Below are positions 1 to 5,257 of a DNA stretch of 5,257 nucleotides, one piece after another. Within the stretch, counting starts at the first letter, position 1. Each line of letters starts with the position of its first letter. The stretch is from Gammaproteobacteria bacterium (GTDB taxonomy: Bacteria > Pseudomonadota > Gammaproteobacteria > Steroidobacterales > Steroidobacteraceae), in assembly GCA_029857655.1 (NCBI GenBank), contig JAOUGR010000158.1, forward strand, positions 1 through 5,257, read 5' to 3'. The notes below the pieces were generated by a model. That model was not told where the DNA came from. It did not search any database and worked only from the letters and a program-made list of their open reading frames with translations. Both the position numbers and the translations under genes were made by a program.

Positions 1-1
1 C

Positions 2-1855
2 GAAGTCGAGCAGCGCTTCGGCAAGGAAATCGCAGAACTCGTCGACGGCGTAACCAAGCTCGACCAGGTCCAGTTCAAGAGTCGCAAGGAAGCGCAGGCC
101 GAGAGCTTCCGCAAGATGATCCTTGCAATGGTGCGCGACATCCGCGTGATCATGGTCAAGCTCGCGGACCGCACCCACAACATGCGCACGCTGTCCTCCA
201 TGCCGCCGGAGAAGCAGAGGAGCGTCGCGCGCGAGACGCTCGACATCTACGCGCCAATCGCCAATCGGCTCGGCATCCACTCGATCAAGCTGGAACTCGA
301 GGAACTCGGATTCCGCGCCCTCTACCCGCATCGCTATCGCGTCATCGAGCGCGAACTGAAACGCGCGCGCGGCAACCAGCGGGAGTTCCTGCCCAAGATC
401 GTGAAGGCGCTGCGCCAGACATTGACGGTCGGAAAAGTAGTCGGGCGCGTCGAAGCGCGCGAAAAGCACCTGTTCAGCGTCTACATGAAGATGCGTCGCA
501 AGCGCCTGCCCCTCGCGCAGGTCATCGACATGTTCGGCGTTCGCATCGTCGTCGGCAGCGTGGACGATTGCTACCGGGTACTGGGGCTCGTGCACGGCCT
601 GTACCGCCCGATGCCGGGCCGCTTCAAGGACTACATCGCGATCCCGCGCGTCAACGGTTACCAGTCGCTGCACACGACGCTGTTCGGACCCAACAGCATG
701 CCGATCGAGGTGCAGATCCGTACCGAGGACATGCAACGCATGGCGGAATCCGGCATCGCCGCGCACTGGCAATACAAGACCGGCGAAAACGACGGGGAGG
801 CGCAGCAGGTGCGGGCGCGCGAGTGGCTGCAGGGCGTGATGCAGCTGCATGACGGCTCGGCCGAGGAGCTGCTGGAAAGCGTCAAGGTCGACCTGTTCCC
901 GGACAAGGTCTACGTATTCACGCCCAAGGGCGACATCATGCGGCTCCCGCGCGGCGCCACCTGCGTGGATTTCGCCTTCGCAGTGCACACCGGAGTCGGC
1001 CAGCGCTGTGTCGCGGCCAAGGTGGACCGGCGCCTCGTGCCGCTGCGCACGGTGCTGCGCAACGGCCAGACGGTCGAAATCATCACCGCCAAGGGCGCGA
1101 ATCCGAACCCCGCCTGGGTCAGCATCGTTACGACCGCCAAGGCACGATCCGCGATCCGCCAGTACCTGCGGAACCTGAAGCGCGGCGAAGCCGCCGAACT
1201 CGGCAGCCGCATGCTCAACCAGGCGCTCGAGGAGTTCAAGCTGTCAGTGAAGACCCTGCCTGACGGCCGCCTCGATGAAGTCGCGCGCTCGTTGTCGCTT
1301 AAGGACGGCGCCGAATTGCTCGAGAAGATCGGCCTCGGCGAACGCCTCGCGCGATTGATCGCGCGACGCCTGCTGCCCGGCGATGAGGAACGGCCGGAAA
1401 GCGGCCCGCAGCCGCCGCTCGCGATCGCCGGCACCGAGGGCCTGGTCGTCAGTTATGCGCGCTGCTGTTTCCCGATCCCGTTCGATGCGATTGTCGCCTA
1501 TCTTTCCAGCGGCCGCGGCATCGTGGTCCATCGCGAGAACTGCTCGAATGTCGCGGCATTCGGCAAGCAGCCCGACAAGTGGATCCCTGCAGTCTGGCAC
1601 AAGGAGCAGCAGCGGCTGTTCAGCGCGGGACTCATCATCGAGGTTACCAACCGCATGGGGATCCTCGCGCAGGTCGCGACAAAGATCGCCGGCGAACACA
1701 GCAACATCATCCACGTCAATGTCGATTCCTCGCAGGGCGAGCTGTCCACCATCCTGTTCGAGGTCCAGGTTCGCGACCGCGCCCACCTTGCGCGCCTGAT
1801 ACGGGCGATCCGCGGCATGACGGACGTCCTGAAAGTCGAACGGAGCCTCGCATGA
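2..1855 (+). CDS. spoT: Bifunctional (p)ppGpp synthetase/hydrolase SpoT, 5'-truncated by window edge
   Basis: Long RelA/SpoT-homologue enzyme that makes and degrades the alarmone (p)ppGpp in the cytoplasm. The frame is open from base 2 and gives 617 residues. By recalled alignment to E. coli SpoT (702 aa), about 83 N-terminal residues lie outside the window, including the HD dyad. Visible in order (fragment numbering): the end of the hydrolase domain with KLADRTHNMRTL (D56, N60); the synthetase domain at about 150-290, with catalytic Asp in VIDMFGVRIVV (D176), RFKD at 207-210, NGYQSLHT, and Glu in IEVQIRT (E236); a TGS domain at about 300-364 with AVHT (H329); a zinc-finger-like region with CC at 488-489, H510 and C514; and a C-terminal ACT domain at about 540-615. 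All visible catalytic positions are intact. RxKD in the synthetase is the motif of bifunctional enzymes, whereas RelA has ExDD. The stop overlaps the ridA start. SpoT rather than RelA is inferred from that motif and the recG neighbourhood. Confidence 0.96.
   Translation, partial: EVEQRFGKEIAELVDGVTKLDQVQFKSRKEAQAESFRKMILAMVRDIRVIMVKLADRTHNMRTLSSMPPEKQRSVARETLDIYAPIANRLGIHSIKLELEELGFRALYPHRYRVIERELKRARGNQREFLPKIVKALRQTLTVGKVVGRVEAREKHLFSVYMKMRRKRLPLAQVIDMFGVRIVVGSVDDCYRVLGLVHGLYRPMPGRFKDYIAIPRVNGYQSLHTTLFGPNSMPIEVQIRTEDMQRMAESGIAAHWQYKTGENDGEAQQVRAREWLQGVMQLHDGSAEELLESVKVDLFPDKVYVFTPKGDIMRLPRGATCVDFAFAVHTGVGQRCVAAKVDRRLVPLRTVLRNGQTVEIITAKGANPNPAWVSIVTTAKARSAIRQYLRNLKRGEAAELGSRMLNQALEEFKLSVKTLPDGRLDEVARSLSLKDGAELLEKIGLGERLARLIARRLLPGDEERPESGPQPPLAIAGTEGLVVSYARCCFPIPFDAIVAYLSSGRGIVVHRENCSNVAAFGKQPDKWIPAVWHKEQQRLFSAGLIIEVTNRMGILAQVATKIAGEHSNIIHVNVDSSQGELSTILFEVQVRDRAHLARLIRAIRGMTDVLKVERSLA
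1347..1366. repeat. Short inverted repeat inside spoT
   Basis: The self-palindromic octamer TCGCGCGA occurs twice (1347-1354 and 1359-1366) around TTGA, so it is both a direct and an inverted repeat and could form an 8-bp hairpin. It encodes Ala/Arg/Leu/Ile residues between the TGS and zinc-finger regions of SpoT. There is no T-run after it, so it does not look like a terminator. Most likely it is a by-product of GC-rich Arg/Ala codons. Confidence 0.5.
1842..1845 (+). promoter_or_regulatory. Ribosome binding site of ridA (GGAG)
   Basis: GGAG lies 6 bases before the ATG at 1852, inside the last codons of spoT. It supports that ATG as the ridA start even though the frame stays open far upstream inside spoT. 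Confidence 0.7.
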
Positions 1856-2232
1856 AACGCAGCATTTTCCACAGTGACCGCGCACCGAAGGCGATCGGGC
1901 CGTACTCGCAGGCGGTCGGTGCGGGCGGCGCTGTGTACCTCTCCGGCCAGGTCGCGCTCGATCCGGCAACCGGGCAGCTGGTCACGGGCGGCTTCGAAAC
2001 GGAGGCGCGGCGCGTATTCGAAAACCTGAGGGCCGTGGCCGAGGCGGCGGGTTCAAGCCTGGCCGCTGCGGTACGGGTGACCGTTTACCTGACGGACTTC
2101 GCGCAGTTTCCGGTCGCAAACAAGGTGATGGCGGAATATTTCAGCGAACCGTATCCCGCGCGAGTGACGATCGGCGTCGCTGCGCTCCCACGCGGCGCTG
2201 CGATCGAGGTCGATTGCATACTGGTGCCGTGA
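1852..2232 (+). CDS. ridA: RidA family reactive enamine/imine deaminase
   Basis: RidA (YjgF/YER057c/UK114 family) is a small cytosolic trimer. It hydrolyses 2-aminoacrylate and related enamines/imines released by PLP enzymes such as threonine/serine dehydratase, protecting other PLP enzymes from damage. The product is 126 residues, close to the 128 of E. coli RidA. Family landmarks are present: IGPYSQAV (Y18), LSGQ (S31), NKVMAEYF (N90), the catalytic arginine in YPARVTIGV (R104), and the end ALPRGAAIEVDCI (E119). E. coli Cys107 is replaced by Thr106, which I do not regard as disabling. The start is the ATG that overlaps the spoT stop by 4 bases (ATGA) and has a GGAG 6 bases upstream; the N terminus then matches family length. 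Overlap on both sides indicates coupled translation with spoT and recG. Enzyme activity is inferred from the conserved arginine. Confidence 0.95.
   Translation: MKRSIFHSDRAPKAIGPYSQAVGAGGAVYLSGQVALDPATGQLVTGGFETEARRVFENLRAVAEAAGSSLAAAVRVTVYLTDFAQFPVANKVMAEYFSEPYPARVTIGVAALPRGAAIEVDCILVP
2206..2209 (+). promoter_or_regulatory. Possible ribosome binding site of recG (GAGG)
   Basis: GAGG near the 3' end of ridA lies 4 bases before a TTG at 2214 and 19 bases before the GTG at 2229. The spacing is short for the TTG and too long for the GTG, so it does not settle the recG start. Translation of recG may rely mainly on ribosomes finishing ridA. Confidence 0.3.
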
Positions 2233-4301
2233 CGCCCCGGATACGGCCGGTCACTTCCCTGCGCGGCGTCGGTCCGGCGCTCGCCGGGCGCCTGGCGAAG
2301 CTCGGCATCGAGACCGTCACCGATCTCCTGTTCCTGCTGCCCAATCGCTACGAGGATCGCACGCATGTCGTGCCAATCGGCTCCTTGCGGCCCGGGGCGC
2401 GCGTCGCGATTGAAGGCGAAATCGAGCTGGCGGAAGTCGTCTTTCGCCGGCGCCGTACGCTGCTCGTGCGCCTCTCCGACGGCACGGGTTTCCTGACGCT
2501 GCGATTTTTCTATTTCACCGGCGCGCAACAGCAGCAGCTCGCGCGCGGCGCGCGCCTGCGCTGCTTCGGCGAGATTCGCCGCGGACCGGTCGGACTCGAG
2601 ATCGTGCATCCCGAGTACCGGCTCGCAGATGCCCCGGACAAGCAGGCAGTCGTGGATGCGCTGACGCCGGTCTACCCGGCGACCGAAGGCATTCAGCAGG
2701 GCCGGCTGCGGAATCTGACTGCGCAGGCGCTCGGCGCGCTCGCGGATGGCGAGTTGCCCGACCTGTTGCCGCCCGAGGTGCAGCGCGAACTGCAATTGCC
2801 GGGCCTGCGCGAAGCATTGCAGTTCCTGCATCGCCCACCGCCGGCGGCGCGCCTCGAACTGCTCGAGGCCGGCCGTCATCCTGCACAACGCCGCCTGGCA
2901 TTCGAGGAACTGCTCGCGCACCAGCTCAGCTTGCGCGCGCTTCGCAACGACATTCGCCGCGATCCGGGCTGGCCTCTTGCGTCCCCCGGAAAGCTCGCGG
3001 CAAGACTCCTGGAGACGATCGGCTTCCCGCTGACGGCGGCCCAGCAGCGGGTCGCTGCCGAAATCAGGACCGATCTCGCTGCCGCAAGCCCGATGCTGCG
3101 TCTCGTACAGGGCGATGTCGGCTCGGGCAAGACCATCGTCGCGGCGCTCGCCGCACTGACGGCGATCGAGGCGGGCTGCCAGGCGGCGCTGATGGCGCCC
3201 ACCGAACTTCTCGCCGAGCAGCATATGCAGAATTTCACGCGCTGGCTCGCGCCACTGGGCATCGCACCGCTGTTGTTGACCGGACGCCTGGGCGCAAAGG
3301 CCCGGCAGGCAGCGATCGAAGCGGTTTCCAGCGGAGAGCGGCAACTCGTGATCGGCACGCATGCGCTCTTCCAGGAGGGCGTTCGCTTCGCGCGCCTTGC
3401 GCTCGTGGTCGTGGACGAACAGCACCGCTTTGGAGTGCACCAGCGGCTCGCGTTGCGCGACAAGGGCGCATCCGGCCGCTACCCGCACCAGTTGATCATG
3501 ACGGCGACGCCCATTCCCCGCACGCTTGCGATGACGGCTTATGCCGATCTCGACGTCTCGGTGATCGACGAGCTGCCGCCAGGCCGCACGCCCGTGCAGA
3601 CCGTCGTGATGCCCGATTCCCGCCGCGACGAAATCGTGGATCGCATCCGCACCGCTTGCCTGCAGGGACGCCAGGCCTATTGGGTCTGCCCGCTGATCGA
3701 GGAATCGGACCTGCTGGAGGCGCAGGCTGCGGAAGACACCGCGGCCGCACTTGCCAAGGCACTGCCCGAAATCACCGTCGGACTCGTACACGGACGCATG
3801 CCGGCCACGGCCAAGGAACGCGCCATGGCGCGCTTCAAGGCCGGGGAAATTGGACTCCTGGTGGCGACCACAGTCATCGAGGTCGGCGTGGACGTGCCGA
3901 ATGCGAGCCTGATGATCATCGAGAACGCCGAGCGCATGGGCCTTGCCCAGTTGCACCAGTTGCGCGGTCGCGTCGGGCGCGGGACCCAGGCCAGCAGCTG
4001 CCTCTTGCTGTATCACGCACCCCTGTCCGGGCATGCGAAGGAGCGCCTTGCGGTGCTGCGCAATACCAACGACGGATTTGAAGTCGCGCGCCGCGATCTC
4101 GAGTTGCGCGGACCCGGCGAGTTGCTCGGCACCCGCCAGACCGGCCTCATGCAGCTCAAGGTTGCCGACCTGATACGCGATGCCGACCTGCTGCCGCGGG
4201 TCCAGGCGATTGCGGACGTGATGGAGCGCGCGCATGAGGCTAACATTGCGGCACTGAAGCGCCGCTGGATCGGCGCTTCCACGCGCTACGGCAAGGTCTG
4301 A
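2229..4301 (+). CDS. recG: ATP-dependent DNA helicase/translocase RecG
   Basis: RecG is a monomeric superfamily 2 double-strand DNA translocase that reverses stalled replication forks and remodels Holliday junctions and R-loops. The product is 690 residues (E. coli 693) and collinear with that protein. The N-terminal wedge/OB domain has RYEDRT (40-45) and LRFFYF (F93-F94 match the wedge phenylalanines), followed by HPEYR and TPVYPATEG. The motor carries Walker A GDVGSGKT (295-302), APTELLAEQH, Walker B DEQH (396-399), TATPIPRT (425-432), and motif VI QLRGRVGRG (577-585). The C-terminal translocation region has RRDLELRGPGELLGTRQTG (621-639), and the protein ends normally with RRWIGASTRYGKV. 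No key residue is missing. I chose the GTG that overlaps the ridA stop by 4 bases (GTGA); a TTG at 2214 would add five residues. ubiC follows after 3 bases. Confidence 0.97.
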   Translation: MTPRIRPVTSLRGVGPALAGRLAKLGIETVTDLLFLLPNRYEDRTHVVPIGSLRPGARVAIEGEIELAEVVFRRRRTLLVRLSDGTGFLTLRFFYFTGAQQQQLARGARLRCFGEIRRGPVGLEIVHPEYRLADAPDKQAVVDALTPVYPATEGIQQGRLRNLTAQALGALADGELPDLLPPEVQRELQLPGLREALQFLHRPPPAARLELLEAGRHPAQRRLAFEELLAHQLSLRALRNDIRRDPGWPLASPGKLAARLLETIGFPLTAAQQRVAAEIRTDLAAASPMLRLVQGDVGSGKTIVAALAALTAIEAGCQAALMAPTELLAEQHMQNFTRWLAPLGIAPLLLTGRLGAKARQAAIEAVSSGERQLVIGTHALFQEGVRFARLALVVVDEQHRFGVHQRLALRDKGASGRYPHQLIMTATPIPRTLAMTAYADLDVSVIDELPPGRTPVQTVVMPDSRRDEIVDRIRTACLQGRQAYWVCPLIEESDLLEAQAAEDTAAALAKALPEITVGLVHGRMPATAKERAMARFKAGEIGLLVATTVIEVGVDVPNASLMIIENAERMGLAQLHQLRGRVGRGTQASSCLLLYHAPLSGHAKERLAVLRNTNDGFEVARRDLELRGPGELLGTRQTGLMQLKVADLIRDADLLPRVQAIADVMERAHEANIAALKRRWIGASTRYGKV
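4293..4296 (+). promoter_or_regulatory. Possible ribosome binding site of ubiC (AAGG)
   Basis: AAGG sits in the last recG codons, 8 bases before the GTG at 4305. No comparable purine-rich site stands before the ATG at 4320, so this weak site favours the GTG start. Confidence 0.4.
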
Positions 4302-4304
4302 CAC

Positions 4305-4865
4305 GTGCAATCGGCTGCCATGCAGGATGAACGAAAACTGCTGCGCTGGAGCGGGAGTCTCGATGACTTTGTGCCGCCTCCCGTTGCGGCAGCAGCGGCA
4401 TGGCTCACCGAACCGGGACTTCTGACCGAGCGCCTGCGAGCCTGTTGCAGAGGCAGGCAGGGCCTCGTCGTCGTCTCCGAACGCGAGGCGCCGCTTGCGA
4501 CGGCGGAATCCGCCGTGCTGCAGGCGCAGGGGAGCGTCGCATTCGTGCGGGAAATCGAACTGACCTGCGACGGCCGGCCCTGGGTCTTCGCGCAAAGCCT
4601 GATTCCCCTCACGACCATTGCCCGGCATGGCTGGCTTTCGCGGCTCGGCGATGCCGCGCTCGGCGAGCGCCTGGCGGCGTCGCCGGAACTCAAGCGTGGC
4701 CCGCTCGAATTCGCGCGCCTGACGCCCGGCATCGCGCTGTTCCATCGCGCGTTGCGCGAGAGCGCCGACCTGCCTGCCGAACTGTGGGCGCGTCGCTCGT
4801 GGTTCGCCCTCGACGGCGCCCGCCTGCTGGTGCAGGAAGTATTCCTGCCGGAGACGCTGGGATGA
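4305..4865 (+). CDS. ubiC: Chorismate lyase (chorismate--pyruvate lyase) UbiC
   Basis: UbiC removes pyruvate from chorismate to give 4-hydroxybenzoate, the first committed step of ubiquinone synthesis, in the cytoplasm. From the GTG the product is 186 residues; from the in-frame ATG at 4320 it is 181 (E. coli 165). Sequence similarity is modest overall but clear at the active site: [13 protein letters not shown] holds the substrate-binding arginine (R82, E. coli Arg76). LWARRSWF matches E. coli [17 protein letters not shown] carries the conserved glutamate (E178, E. coli Glu155). The loop FAQSLIP has Ala-Gln where E. coli has Gly90-Arg91. The gene starts 3 bases after recG and overlaps ubiA by 4 bases. 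The downstream ubiA partner, which uses its product, strongly supports the call. The GTG start is preferred for its AAGG site, but the ATG is not excluded. Confidence 0.92.
   Translation: MQSAAMQDERKLLRWSGSLDDFVPPPVAAAAAWLTEPGLLTERLRACCRGRQGLVVVSEREAPLATAESAVLQAQGSVAFVREIELTCDGRPWVFAQSLIPLTTIARHGWLSRLGDAALGERLAASPELKRGPLEFARLTPGIALFHRALRESADLPAELWARRSWFALDGARLLVQEVFLPETLG
4850..4853 (+). promoter_or_regulatory. Ribosome binding site of ubiA (GGAG)
   Basis: GGAG lies 8 bases before the ATG at 4862, within the end of ubiC. It supports this ATG over the later in-frame GTG at 4943, which has no such site, and so supports the long N-terminal tail of UbiA. Confidence 0.65.
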
Positions 4866-5257
4866 ACGCCCAACTGCGTCCGCTGCGGCCACCGAAGCGC
4901 CGGCGCGACCCGAAATACAAGCCAGACTACAAGCCGAATTACGTGCGCGCCGCGGCGCTCGCGCTCGGCAAGACGCTTATCGAGTACGCGCTGCTGATCC
5001 GCCTGCACCGGCCGATCGGCATCTGGCTCCTGATGTGGCCGGCATTGTGGGCGCTGTGGATCGCGGGCCAGGGCAGGCCCGGCCAGAAGCTGTTGCTGAT
5101 CTACCTTGCCGGTATCTTCGTGATGCGTTCCGCCGGCTGCGTGATAAACGACTATGCAGACCGGGATTTCGATCGACGCGTCGAGCGCACGCGCGATCGG
5201 CCGCTCGCCGCAAAGCGTGTCGCGCCGGGAGAGGCGCTCGTTCTGTTCATTGTGCTG
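4862..5257 (+). CDS. ubiA: 4-hydroxybenzoate polyprenyltransferase UbiA, 3'-truncated by window edge
   Basis: UbiA is an inner-membrane prenyltransferase that attaches a polyprenyl chain to 4-hydroxybenzoate, the product of UbiC, with Mg2+ as cofactor. The first 132 residues are visible; family members are usually near 290. [20 protein letters not shown] (47-66) begins the first membrane helix, and a second spans about 77-95. The first Asp-rich, prenyl-diphosphate-binding motif NDxxDxxxD is intact as NDYADRDFD (96-104), followed by RTRDRPLAA (109-117). The second Asp motif lies beyond the window. The N terminus is odd: about 30 residues longer than in E. coli, basic, with KRRR followed by a YKPDYKPNY repeat. 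The ATG overlaps the ubiC stop (ATGA) and has a GGAG 8 bases upstream, so the tail is probably translated. Confidence 0.96.
   Translation, partial: MNAQLRPLRPPKRRRDPKYKPDYKPNYVRAAALALGKTLIEYALLIRLHRPIGIWLLMWPALWALWIAGQGRPGQKLLLIYLAGIFVMRSAGCVINDYADRDFDRRVERTRDRPLAAKRVAPGEALVLFIVL
4916..4942 (+). repeat. Imperfect 12-bp tandem repeat in the ubiA 5' coding region
   Basis: Two adjacent 12-base units (4916-4927 and 4928-4939) share 9 of 12 bases and begin with TACAAGCC. A third unit is reduced to TAC (4940-4942). They encode YKPD-YKPN-Y in the UbiA N-terminal tail. The repeat keeps the reading frame. Confidence 0.7.

Noticed and set aside
1347..1366. The spoT hairpin as a transcription terminator
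   Set aside because: It is inside a conserved coding region, has no T-run after it, and its sequence is explained by Arg/Ala codons.
1579..1851. An upstream in-frame extension of ridA reaching back into spoT
   Set aside because: The extra residues have no RidA similarity and overlap the well-conserved SpoT ACT domain. The ATG at 1852 has a GGAG site and gives the normal family length.
1244..1969. A 241-codon open frame on the - strand opposite the end of spoT and start of ridA
   Set aside because: It is antisense to the SpoT zinc-finger and ACT regions, has no recognisable motif, and has the composition of a GC-rich shadow frame.
2085..4892. A 935-codon open frame on the - strand opposite ridA, recG and ubiC
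   Set aside because: Its translation is rich in Arg, Ala, Gln, Gly and His and has no recognisable domain. It lies antisense to conserved genes with full family motifs. Long antisense frames are expected in GC-rich coding DNA, where stop codons are scarce.
1..5257. A mobile element, CRISPR array, RNA gene or novel defence system
   Set aside because: All but a few bases are occupied by five recognised housekeeping genes. I saw no spaced repeats, terminal inverted repeats, transposase, integrase or tRNA-like segment.

Overview
The window is a compact, GC-rich stretch of bacterial chromosome with every gene on the + strand and almost no non-coding DNA. The order is 3' part of spoT, ridA, recG, ubiC, 5' part of ubiA. 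The proteins are typical of Proteobacteria. SpoT next to RecG, together with the UbiC/UbiA entry steps of ubiquinone synthesis, points to a gammaproteobacterium with a high-GC genome. No single residue pattern lets me name a genus.

Layout: positions 2-1855 encode the last 617 residues of a long RelA/SpoT-type (p)ppGpp synthetase/hydrolase, cut by the left edge inside the HD domain. Positions 1852-2232 encode RidA, 2229-4301 the DNA translocase RecG, 4305-4865 chorismate lyase UbiC, and 4862-5257 the first 132 residues of 4-hydroxybenzoate prenyltransferase UbiA, cut by the right edge. Three of the four junctions are 4-base stop/start overlaps (ATGA, GTGA, ATGA) and the fourth is a 3-base gap. 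The five genes therefore look like one transcription unit with coupled translation. No internal promoter or terminator is visible, and no intergenic stretch is long enough to hold one.

Functionally the unit combines stringent-response control (SpoT), removal of reactive enamine/imine by-products of PLP enzymes (RidA), replication-fork rescue (RecG), and the first two committed steps of ubiquinone synthesis (UbiC makes 4-hydroxybenzoate from chorismate; UbiA prenylates it at the membrane). UbiC and UbiA act consecutively. The other genes share the unit without an obvious common pathway.

I found no mobile element, CRISPR array, RNA gene or phage trace, and no convincing new system. The points worth a second look are modest: an unusual basic Tyr-Lys-Pro tail on UbiA, a Gln at a usually basic active-site loop position in UbiC, the RxKD signature in SpoT, the gene order itself, and uncertain start codons for recG and ubiC.
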